Positions 56,716-64,000 of a stretch of 64,000 nt of DNA are shown here, piece by piece. The position numbers and the translations under genes were made by a program. The stretch is from Ensifer adhaerens. GTDB taxonomy: Bacteria > Pseudomonadota > Alphaproteobacteria > Rhizobiales > Rhizobiaceae. The stretch covers positions 930,001 to 994,000 of the forward strand of contig NZ_LGAP01000001.1 of NCBI RefSeq assembly GCF_001270265.1, in the 5' to 3' direction. The first letter of the stretch is position 1. The number at the start of each line of letters is the position of its first letter. Under the pieces are notes generated by a model that saw only the letters and a list, made by a program, of their open reading frames with translations, was not told the DNA's origin and ran no database searches.

Positions 56716-57765
56716 TTGAACACAGCAGCAATAATGAGAACCGGCGCAACGCCGCTTGAAGATAGCACCGCCCCGATGATCGATCCGTTCGGCCGGGCGA
56801 TCACCTATCTGCGCGTGTCCGTCACCGATCGCTGCGATTTCCGCTGCACCTACTGTATGGCGGAACACATGACCTTTCTGCCGAAGAAGGATCTTCTGAC
56901 GCTGGAAGAGCTCCACCGTCTCTGTTCCGCCTTCATCGCCAAGGGTGTGCGCAAGCTGCGGCTGACCGGTGGCGAGCCGCTGGTGCGCAAGAACATCATG
57001 TTTCTGGTGCGCGAACTCGGCCGCGAGATCGAGGCAGGCCGCCTCGATGAGTTGACGCTGACGACCAATGGTTCTCAGCTTGCGAAACATGCCGCGGAAC
57101 TGGCCGATTGCGGCGTACGCCGCATCAACGTTTCGCTCGACACGCTCGACCCCGCCAAATTCCACCAGATCACCCGCTGGGGCGATCTCGGCAAGGTCAT
57201 CGAAGGCATCGGCGCCGCCCAGGCCGCCGGCATCAAGGTCAAGATCAATGCCGTTGCGCTCAAGGGCTTCAACGATGTCGAGATCCCCGACCTGATGCGC
57301 TGGGCGCACGGCCGTGGCATGGACCTGACCTTGATCGAAACCATGCCGATGGGCGAGATCGAGGAAGACCGCACCGACCACTACATGCCGTTGTCGGAGA
57401 TGCGCCGGCAGCTCGAGCAACAATTCACGCTGTCCGACATCGCCTACAAGACCGGCGGGCCCGCCCGTTATGTCGAAGTCGCCGAGACCGGCGGCCGGCT
57501 CGGCCTCATCACGCCGATGACCCACAATTTTTGCGAAAGCTGCAATCGTGTCCGGCTGACCTGCACCGGCACGCTTTACATGTGCCTCGGCCAGAACGAC
57601 GCCGCCGACCTGCGCACCGCACTGCGGGCCTCCGACGACGACGCCTATCTCGGCCAGGTGATCGACGAAGCGATCGGCCGCAAGCCCAAGGGTCACGACT
57701 TCATCATCGACCGCGAGCACAACCGCCCCGCCGTTGCCCGCCACATGAGCGTCACCGGCGGCTGA
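56716..57765 (+). CDS. moaA: GTP 3',8-cyclase MoaA
   Basis: A 349-residue radical-SAM enzyme for the first step of molybdenum cofactor synthesis. The N-terminal cluster is C40-x3-C44-x2-C47 ([10 protein letters not shown]), the C-terminal cluster follows CX2CX13C (CESCNRV...MC), and the protein ends in the required GG. The start is TTG at 56716 (MNTAAIM) with GGGAGAA upstream, matching the usual rhizobial length; an in-frame ATG at 56665 has no ribosome-binding site. Confidence 0.96.
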   Translation: MNTAAIMRTGATPLEDSTAPMIDPFGRAITYLRVSVTDRCDFRCTYCMAEHMTFLPKKDLLTLEELHRLCSAFIAKGVRKLRLTGGEPLVRKNIMFLVRELGREIEAGRLDELTLTTNGSQLAKHAAELADCGVRRINVSLDTLDPAKFHQITRWGDLGKVIEGIGAAQAAGIKVKINAVALKGFNDVEIPDLMRWAHGRGMDLTLIETMPMGEIEEDRTDHYMPLSEMRRQLEQQFTLSDIAYKTGGPARYVEVAETGGRLGLITPMTHNFCESCNRVRLTCTGTLYMCLGQNDAADLRTALRASDDDAYLGQVIDEAIGRKPKGHDFIIDREHNRPAVARHMSVTGG

Positions 57766-57845
57766 GTCGGCACCTGCATCCATTTTTGTTCTTGGCTGTC
57801 TAGACTTGCCGTACCGGCGCAGCGGTCGACGGCTGCGGCGCGCCC

Positions 57846-58091
57846 GCCCCTCATCCGCCTGCCGGCACCTTTGTAACTTCCCTATCACCGCATTCGCAGG
57901 TGTAATGGACAATGCGGTAGCGGGCGAAAGACCGAAGCACCTTTGGGACAGCAAGCCCGTGGGAGAGCTTGGCCGAAACCTGCTACGGTCGATGGTGGGG
58001 AATGACGGCGAGGATGGGCGGCGCGAACCGAGTCCTATCGCGGGGCACGTCCCCTCTCCCCGCCTGCGGGGAGAGGGTTAGGGTGAGGGGC
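57846..58091. repeat. 246-bp intergenic repeat element with terminal inverted repeats
   Basis: The stretch begins GCCCCTCATCCGCCTGCCGG and ends TTAGGGTGAGGGGC, giving terminal inverted repeats GCCCCTCA/TGAGGGGC. Near its right end is a 12-bp palindrome, CCCTCTCCCCGC-CT-GCGGGGAGAGGG. Elements with these ends are common in Rhizobium/Agrobacterium intergenic DNA; they look MITE-like. It fills most of the 352-bp gap between the convergent moaA and mcp genes and may act as a transcript end. Confidence 0.6.
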
Positions 58092-58117
58092 AATCGGCGC
58101 GCGCTGCCGCCGCCCGC

Positions 58118-60670
58118 TCACGCTGCGTAATGCGCTCCATAGCCGCGGCCATAGGCCTGGCTCGCGACCGTCGACGTACCGGTCTTGAAGCGCTCGATCT
58201 TTTCGTTGAGCGCCTCGACCTGGCGGCGCAGACCGTGGATCTCGGCGGTGTTCTCCTCCACCATCGCCGCGTTCTGCTGGGTGATCAGCTCGACCTCGTG
58301 CACCGCCGAGTTGACCTCGTTGAGGCCGGTATACTGGTCTGCGGCCGCAGCCTCGATGTTGCTGACGAGCTGGTGGATGGTGCCGATGTGGTTGTTGATG
58401 ACGGTAAGCGCATCACCGGTTTCCTGCACCAGCGCCACGCCACTTCTAACCTGAGCCGAGCTTTCGGAAATCAGGCCCTTGATCTCGCGCGCCGCACCGG
58501 CGCAACGCTGGGCGAGTTCCCTCACCTCCTGTGCAACGACGGCAAAGCCGCGGCCCGCCTCGCCTGCCCGCGCCGCCTCGACGCCGGCGTTGAGTGCCAG
58601 GAGGTTCGTCTGGAAGGCGATCTCGTCGATGACGCTGATGATCGTGCTGATCTTTTCGGATGAGCGGTTGATCTCCGCCATGGCGTCGATCGCCTTCGCG
58701 ACCACCTGGCCGGAATGCTTGGCGTAGGAATTGGTCTCGTCGACGGAGACGGTGGTCTTGCGGGCGCTCTCTGCCGTCGAGCGGACGATCTCGGTCAGCT
58801 GGCGCAGGGCGCGCGAGCTTTCCTCAAGTGCGGCCGCCTGCTGTTCCGTCCGCCGCGCCAGATCGTCGGCGGAAGCCGACAGGTTGCTGGTGCCGCCGGT
58901 GATCTCGCCGGTCACCATGCGCACGTCGCTGAGCGTAGCGCGCAGCGCCTCGACCGCGTTGTTGTAGGTGCGCGCCATGATCACGTAGTCGGCCGGCAGG
59001 TCTTCCGCCATGCCTTCTTCCAGGTTGCCGGCGGCAAGCTCCGCCAGCACATCCGAAAGCGCGTTCAGCGCCTGCATTTGTTCGGCCTCGATCCGGGCGC
59101 GTTCTTCGGACCGGCGGCCTTCTTCTTCCGCCGAGAGCGTGCGAGCGGCTTCCGCCTCGCGTCCCAACCGGACGTTTTCGACGGCGTTGTCGCGGAACAC
59201 GGCCACCGAGCGCACCATGTCGCCGATCTCGTCGCCGCGGTTGCGGCCTTCGATCGCCACGTCGAGATCGCCATTGGCAAGCCGGGTCATCGTCTCCGTC
59301 ACCCGCTTCAGCGGACCACGCAGGGTTTCGACCAGCATCAGGCCACCGATGATTGCAAGCAGTGTACCGGCTACCATCGCCACGATCGACATGTCAGCCG
59401 AACGTTGGCTGTCGAGCTTGCCCGCTTCCTGGGCGCTGCTGACGAAGCTTTCGAGCGTTGCGCTCGCGCCGGCAACCAGTGTAGAGGCCGCAGCCTTGGC
59501 TTCCTGCCAGCGCCCGCCGACGTCGATCAATGCGGCCGTACCCTTGTCGATGTTGTCGAGCGAGGGCTTGAGCTTGGCCGGCAGGTCGCGCAGAGCGGCA
59601 TTCTTGCCGCCAAGTTCAGAAAGCTTCGCCGCGCTGTCACGAACGGCCTGAATATCAGCCACCACCAGATCGCGGCTTTCCGCGTCGAGCTTGCGATGAA
59701 GCTCGCTGATATGCAGGCGGGTGCTGTCGAGCCCCTTAAAGGTGTCGCCCATCAGCGCGATCAGCGTCTTCAGCTGCGAGATCTCGCTGTCCATTCCGAC
59801 AAAGCGCTTGGCGGCGGTGTCGGAATTCTTGGCCGCTTCCTTGGCAAAATCCGCCTCATATTTCGAGAACTTGCTGAGGATCGGCACCAGCGCATTCTTC
59901 TTGGCCTCGCTGTCTTCAGCGCCGGCAAGAATCGCCTGGACCTTCAGCGCCAGATCCTTCAGCTCGGCAATCGGCTTCTGAACCTTTTCCGACGCGATCT
60001 TCTCGGCTTCCTCGATCTGCTTGATGAGGTGTGGTAGCAGCTTGCCAGCCTGATCGATCTTGGCGTCGGCGTTGACAGCCATCGTCACCGGCAGGCGGAA
60101 TTTCTTGATCCGCTCGGCGACACCCTGGTAGGCGGCAGCATCGAAGAGCAGCGCCTTGGCAAAAGATTCCTTCTCACCCGACTCGTTGCGGATGATGTCG
60201 ATCTGCTTGTAGGCACTGTTGCCCTGCGCCGTCATGTCGGTCAGCGCCGCCTCGAGCGAAGCTGTCACCTGGTCCTGCTCGACCTTGATCGACCAGAGTT
60301 TTTCCGTCTGGCCCCGCATCGCTTCACCCAGCGACAGCACGGAGGCGATCTCTGATTTGTCGGCCTCGCGCGTCAGCAAGCCGTCAAGCGAACGGACGCC
60401 AGCTTCCTGTTCGTCGATCTGGGCACTCAGCGCCCCTCTCATTTCCTCGCTCGGCGCATCGGCAAAACTCTGGAGCGCGCTGCGCAGCGCCTGGAAATCC
60501 GAGAGATTGTTGATGGTTTCCCGCGTCACGGTCATGTGGCCGTTGAGCGTTCGTGCGGTGAAGAAGCCGACGAGGCCGATACCCGCGATCAGAACCACCA
60601 GCGGGACCACGAAAAGCAGAACCTTGGTGACGATGCGCAGGCGCTGTAATAGACGATCGATGAAAGACAT
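58118..60670 (-). CDS. Methyl-accepting chemotaxis protein
   Basis: An 850-residue chemoreceptor. Membrane helices at about 14-38 and 430-452 flank a long periplasmic helical sensor domain of about 390 residues. HAMP segments follow (PLKRVTETMTRLANGDLDVA and NALSDVLAELAAGNLEEG), then the signalling domain with the conserved hairpin block DEIAFQTNLLALNAGVEAAR AGEAGRGFAVVA. There is no CheR-docking pentapeptide at the C-terminus. Ligand unknown. The ATG at 60670 is preferred over 60778. Confidence 0.94.
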   Translation of the reverse strand: MSFIDRLLQRLRIVTKVLLFVVPLVVLIAGIGLVGFFTARTLNGHMTVTRETINNLSDFQALRSALQSFADAPSEEMRGALSAQIDEQEAGVRSLDGLLTREADKSEIASVLSLGEAMRGQTEKLWSIKVEQDQVTASLEAALTDMTAQGNSAYKQIDIIRNESGEKESFAKALLFDAAAYQGVAERIKKFRLPVTMAVNADAKIDQAGKLLPHLIKQIEEAEKIASEKVQKPIAELKDLALKVQAILAGAEDSEAKKNALVPILSKFSKYEADFAKEAAKNSDTAAKRFVGMDSEISQLKTLIALMGDTFKGLDSTRLHISELHRKLDAESRDLVVADIQAVRDSAAKLSELGGKNAALRDLPAKLKPSLDNIDKGTAALIDVGGRWQEAKAAASTLVAGASATLESFVSSAQEAGKLDSQRSADMSIVAMVAGTLLAIIGGLMLVETLRGPLKRVTETMTRLANGDLDVAIEGRNRGDEIGDMVRSVAVFRDNAVENVRLGREAEAARTLSAEEEGRRSEERARIEAEQMQALNALSDVLAELAAGNLEEGMAEDLPADYVIMARTYNNAVEALRATLSDVRMVTGEITGGTSNLSASADDLARRTEQQAAALEESSRALRQLTEIVRSTAESARKTTVSVDETNSYAKHSGQVVAKAIDAMAEINRSSEKISTIISVIDEIAFQTNLLALNAGVEAARAGEAGRGFAVVAQEVRELAQRCAGAAREIKGLISESSAQVRSGVALVQETGDALTVINNHIGTIHQLVSNIEAAAADQYTGLNEVNSAVHEVELITQQNAAMVEENTAEIHGLRRQVEALNEKIERFKTGTSTVASQAYGRGYGAHYAA

Positions 60671-61125
60671 TGCGGACCCCAGATTATTCTTATGAGAGAC
60701 ATGTCCGCGCGGTGGCTTCTTCTTGCTGGAAGCACGGGGAAATATCGGCGGAAGCACCTCCCAGGCCCCGACCGACACCTCTGGAATGGCGCGTCACCAA
60801 TGTTCCGGCGCACACCATCCACCGATCGCGTCATGCGATTGGAAGCGGAGTCATCGCAACGATAGGCAGCGAAACTTAAGATTCCGCGAATAGAAACCGC
60901 TCCGGGAGATCACGCCTTCTGGATGATCGACAGTCTTCGTCCCGATTGACCTCGCTGACGTCGGACGTCTCTACTTGCGAGGGAAGAAAAATCGCCAGCT
61001 GGCGGGTTGGTGTTTGCACAAAATGGCGGCCGATGCTTAAACGGTATGCGACATCCCGCAACGGATTCGCCTTTCCCACCCGCCGTCAGGTTCCCGACCC
61101 GATCCGGCGCCGCAGGACAGCCAGC
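60671..61125. other. 455-bp region between divergent mcp and EamA transporter genes
   Basis: Promoters of both genes must lie here. Reading frames in it show no family. The open frame of the EamA gene extends back to 60946 without conserved residues. I see no repeat or RNA signature. Confidence 0.5.
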
Positions 61126-62034
61126 ATGCAATCCTCCAGCAATTTCCGCGGTATCGTCTTCATGTGTCTGGCGATGGTCGCCTTCTCCTGCAACGACGCA
61201 TTGGTGAAATCGGTGACCGGGGCGATGAATGTCGGCCAGATCATGTTCGTGCGCGGGCTGTTGACGACCTTGATGGTGATCGTCATCGCTCGGCATTTTC
61301 GGGCGTTTCGCCCGCTTCGCACCATCATGAAGCCGGTCATCATCCTGCGCATCGTCATGGAGGCGCTGGCTTCCATTACCTACATCTCGGCGCTCGGCCA
61401 GATTCCCCTCGCGAATGCATCGGCGATCATGCAGGCGCTGCCGCTGGCCGTCACGCTCGGCGCCGCCGTGTTCCTCGGCGAACCGGTCGGATGGCGGCGC
61501 TGGACCGCCATCTTCGTCGGCTTCATCGGCGTGCTGATCGTGCTTCGCCCGGGTCCCGAAGGCTTTACATCAGCCGCGCTCACCGTCGTTGCCTGCGTCT
61601 TCTGCACCGCCACGCGCGATCTCTGCACCCGTCGCATCGACCACGACATCCCCTCGCTCTACATAACGGTGACAACGGCGCTTGTGACGACATTGGTCGG
61701 CGCCGCATTGATCGTACCGCTTGGCGGCTGGCAACCGATGTCCTCGACCACGCTGACCCACGTCGCCGGCGCGAGCCTGCTGCTGATGGTCGGATACCAG
61801 ACGATCGTGCTCGCCATGCGCGGCGGCGACATCTCCGTCATTGCGCCCTTCCGCTACACCAGCCTGCTGTTTGCGATCGCGATCGGCATCTTCTTCTTCT
61901 CGGAAAAGCCGGATGCCTGGATGTTGCTCGGTGTTGCCGTCATCATCGGTTCCGGCCTCTACACCTTCTATCGCGAGAGCCGGCGCGGCAAGAATCCCGT
62001 CGCCCAAAGCTCCGTGACCGGACCGCTCGAATAG
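61126..62034 (+). CDS. EamA/DMT family transporter
   Basis: A 302-residue protein with ten hydrophobic helices and two EamA repeats: MAFSCNDALVKSVTGAMN in the first and ALTVVACVFCTATRDLCTRR in the second, with the internal ALPLAVTLGAAVFLGEPVG. DMT-type exporters move small metabolites or drugs. The start at 61126 has AGGA 9 nt upstream. It is 16 bp before mobA and may be co-transcribed with the mob genes. Confidence 0.88.
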   Translation: MQSSSNFRGIVFMCLAMVAFSCNDALVKSVTGAMNVGQIMFVRGLLTTLMVIVIARHFRAFRPLRTIMKPVIILRIVMEALASITYISALGQIPLANASAIMQALPLAVTLGAAVFLGEPVGWRRWTAIFVGFIGVLIVLRPGPEGFTSAALTVVACVFCTATRDLCTRRIDHDIPSLYITVTTALVTTLVGAALIVPLGGWQPMSSTTLTHVAGASLLLMVGYQTIVLAMRGGDISVIAPFRYTSLLFAIAIGIFFFSEKPDAWMLLGVAVIIGSGLYTFYRESRRGKNPVAQSSVTGPLE

Positions 62035-62050
62035 GAATAGTGAAATCCCG

Positions 62051-62716
62051 ATGCCAGCCGCAACGAAAACAGATGCGAGACAGACACAGTGGCCGGCCGT
62101 GGTGCTGGCCGGCGGTCTTTCGCGCCGCATGGGCCGGCCGAAGTCCGGCTTGCTTCTGGGTGGAAAGACCATGCTGTCGCGGATCGTCGAGAGGCTCCAG
62201 CCTCAGGTCGCCAGCGTCGCCATCAATCTCAACGGCGCCGCCGAGCGGGCGGCGATCGAGGGGCATCCGGTGATTGGCGATACCGTGCCCGGCTTTCTCG
62301 GTCCGCTTGCGGGTGTGTTGACGGCGATGCGCCACGCGGCCGCCACCACGCCGGCAGCAACGCATGTCCTCGTCGTGCCGACGGACACGCCCTTCTTCCC
62401 GCAGGACCTCGCTCAACGCCTGACCGATGCGATGACGGAACGTGAGCAGATTGCCGTCGCGTTATCCGATGATGCATTGCATCCGCTCTTTGCGCTCTGG
62501 CCGGTCACGCTCGCCGACGATCTCGAACACTGGCTGACGACGGATCCAAAACGCCGCGTGCGCGCCTTCATCGAGCGGCACCCGAACGTTACTGTCGATT
62601 TCCCGATGAAAGATACGGCCAACGGATCATTCGACCCCTTCTTCAACATCAACACGCCGGATGATCTGCTGCAGGCAGAGGAATGGCTGGGCATTCTCGG
62701 GGAGAACAGCGCATGA
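62051..62716 (+). CDS. mobA: Molybdenum cofactor guanylyltransferase MobA
   Basis: A 221-residue nucleotidyltransferase that attaches GMP to molybdopterin to form the MGD cofactor. The GTP-binding signature LAGGLSRRMGRPKS is at about 19-32; later blocks are VPTDTPFF and FFNINTPDDL. The stop codon overlaps the mobB start (ATGA), so the two are co-translated. Expected partners are DMSO-reductase-family enzymes such as nitrate reductase, not present here. Confidence 0.95.
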   Translation: MPAATKTDARQTQWPAVVLAGGLSRRMGRPKSGLLLGGKTMLSRIVERLQPQVASVAINLNGAAERAAIEGHPVIGDTVPGFLGPLAGVLTAMRHAAATTPAATHVLVVPTDTPFFPQDLAQRLTDAMTEREQIAVALSDDALHPLFALWPVTLADDLEHWLTTDPKRRVRAFIERHPNVTVDFPMKDTANGSFDPFFNINTPDDLLQAEEWLGILGENSA

Positions 62717-63222
62717 CTGCGACTAAGATTTTCGGCATCGCGGGCTGGAAGAATTCCGGCAAGACCGGACTGATGGTTCGCCTCGTCACCGAACTGACGC
62801 AGCGTGGATATGTCGTATCGACCGTCAAGCACGCCCATCATGACTTCGACATCGACAAGGTCGGGGCCGACAGTTTCCGCCACAGGGAAGCAGGCGCCCA
62901 CGAAGTCACCATCGTTTCCGGCACACGCTTTGCGATCATGCATGAGTTACACGGCGCGCCAGAACCCAGTTTTGAGGAAATCCTCGCCCGGCTCGCCCCG
63001 TGCGATCTCATTCTGGTCGAAGGCTACAAGCGCGAACCGATCCCGAAGGTCGAGGCGCGACGCCTGGAATCGGCCAACCGCGAGCCTCTGGCACCGACCG
63101 ATCCGCATATCTGCGCCATTGCCGCCGACCACCCGATTGCCGACACGGAATTGCCTGTGTTCGATCTCGACGACACGAATGCCATTGCCGATTTCGTTGA
63201 GCGCGTGACGGGCCTTCGATAA
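62713..63222 (+). CDS. mobB: Molybdopterin-guanine dinucleotide biosynthesis protein MobB
   Basis: A 169-residue P-loop GTPase with Walker A GWKNSGKT (10-17), the KHAHHDFDIDK motif after the first repeat, and LILVEGYKREPIPKVE. MobB assists MobA in guanylating molybdopterin. It overlaps mobA by 4 bp. Confidence 0.94.
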   Translation: MTATKIFGIAGWKNSGKTGLMVRLVTELTQRGYVVSTVKHAHHDFDIDKVGADSFRHREAGAHEVTIVSGTRFAIMHELHGAPEPSFEEILARLAPCDLILVEGYKREPIPKVEARRLESANREPLAPTDPHICAIAADHPIADTELPVFDLDDTNAIADFVERVTGLR

Positions 63223-63305
63223 CGCAACGACACCGTGCGGTATGGGCAACGGCAGGCTTCGACCAATCTTCAACCTCACGCGCCCTACGGCGCGGTGGAG
63301 CGGTG

Positions 63306-64000
63306 TCAGTTGGTGGCGCCAACCGTCATTTCATCGGGAATATCGTTGAGGCGGACGAAGCTGTAGCCCTTGGCCTTCAGGTCGAGTATGCCGCGGGCGA
63401 CGCCGGCGCCGGCGGCGTGCGTCTGAGCGATGATGACGTCACCGTCCCGCGCGTTGCGGATGCGCTTCTCGGCCATCGCCGCGGCCAGCAGCGAGCCGCC
63501 GTCGCCATTCACGGAATAGCCGGCGATGCGGTAGCCCATCTCGCGAATCTGGCTCATCGAGGAATGGGTGTACTTCGCCGTTGCGCCGCGGAACCAGCGT
63601 GGTGTCGCAATGCCATGCGCCTTGATTGCCGCCGCCCCGCCTTCGACTTCGGCCGCAACGGCCGCGCTCGAGCCGGCGGCCGCCAGCCCATAGACGGAAA
63701 TCTTGATATCGATCGGCGGCACATGCATGGCGCCAGGATCTTCGATTTCGAAGAGGTCCGGGTGCGCCTTCATCACCTCGACCGCCAGCCCATTGCGCTT
63801 CGGCCAGCGCGCCGTCACGAAGATCGTCGCAGGGATGCGGTTCTCGATCAGCGTGCCGAGGATGCGCATGTCGGTTGCCCCGCCGCAGGCATCGAGCGTC
63901 AACGCCACGCGCGGCCGCTGGTCCTTGCCGACAGGATTGCTCGGAAGCCGCAGGTCCGGCTCGACCAGCGCCGGTGCCGCAATGGCGGAGTGAGCGGACA
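63306..64000 (-). CDS. Polysaccharide deacetylase family protein, partial (5' end off the window)
   Basis: The reading frame runs off the right edge, so the N-terminus is missing. About 231 residues are visible. The NodB-type fold is suggested by VALTLDACGGATD, where the Asp pair of the family would lie, then IFVTARWPKRN, YRIAGYSVNGDGGS and the late QTHAAG block. The part before residue 30 (SAIAAPALVEPDL) looks like the region after a signal peptide. Target polymer unknown. Head-to-tail with mobB (convergent), 83 bp apart. Confidence 0.75.
   Translation of the reverse strand, partial: SAHSAIAAPALVEPDLRLPSNPVGKDQRPRVALTLDACGGATDMRILGTLIENRIPATIFVTARWPKRNGLAVEVMKAHPDLFEIEDPGAMHVPPIDIKISVYGLAAAGSSAAVAAEVEGGAAAIKAHGIATPRWFRGATAKYTHSSMSQIREMGYRIAGYSVNGDGGSLLAAAMAEKRIRNARDGDVIIAQTHAAGAGVARGILDLKAKGYSFVRLNDIPDEMTVGATN

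Overview
The window looks like chromosomal backbone DNA of an alphaproteobacterium in Rhizobiales, most likely Sinorhizobium/Ensifer. It is GC-rich with rhizobial-type proteins. It carries a 770-residue NAD-type malic enzyme fused to a phosphotransacetylase-like domain, next to a sinR/sinI quorum-sensing pair, a bluB gene with a cobalamin riboswitch, gor, rpiA, gph and fumC. From memory this set of neighbours resembles the S. meliloti sinRI-bluB-gor-fumC chromosomal area; no alignment was run. Copies of short palindromic intergenic repeats resembling the RIME mosaics of Sinorhizobium fit the same view. I see no tRNA, rRNA, insertion sequence, prophage or CRISPR array.

Layout. 1-7.2 kb: an ABC exporter pair, an acetyltransferase, a frameshifted trmL, a SoxR-controlled flavin reductase divergent from soxR, hemF, a small secreted cationic peptide and a BON-domain protein. 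7.3-11.6 kb: a four-gene Mla-type lipid transport operon. 11.6-18.9 kb: a DgcA-type racemase, an MFS transporter, a metallophosphoesterase, dme, then sinR and sinI with a perfect lux-box. 19-24.5 kb: a DUF2865 protein, bluB under a B12 riboswitch, and a PhyH dioxygenase/SDR pair divergent from a LacI regulator. 24.6-31.2 kb: a CHASE4-like/GGDEF protein, an ankyrin protein, a PD40 beta-propeller protein, a small membrane protein and nadE.

31.4-39 kb: a phosphoglycerol-transferase-like protein whose start region carries a perfect PHO box, a DUF1003 protein, an orphan TadE/TadG pair, a protein with two HTH-like segments, and a MerR regulator fused to a P-loop ATPase-like domain. 39-45 kb: DAHP synthase, glutathione reductase, a DUF2059 protein, ribose-5-phosphate isomerase and phosphoglycolate phosphatase. 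45-52 kb: a cell-wall block (two L,D-transpeptidases and an M15 peptidase) with fumC and a second diguanylate cyclase between them. 52-64 kb: a MarR/hydrolase pair, a Kef-type antiporter, molybdenum cofactor genes (moaA, mobA, mobB, with a DUF971 protein), a chemotaxis receptor, an EamA transporter and a partial polysaccharide deacetylase.

Most of this is housekeeping or lifestyle regulation. The least ordinary elements are the MerR-ATPase fusion, the PHO box over the phosphoglycerol-transferase start, the secreted cationic mini-protein, the damaged trmL with a 12-C run, the bluB tail that runs antisense into its neighbour, and the repeat elements packed against stop codons. No clearly new multi-gene system (defence, secretion or biosynthesis) is evident.
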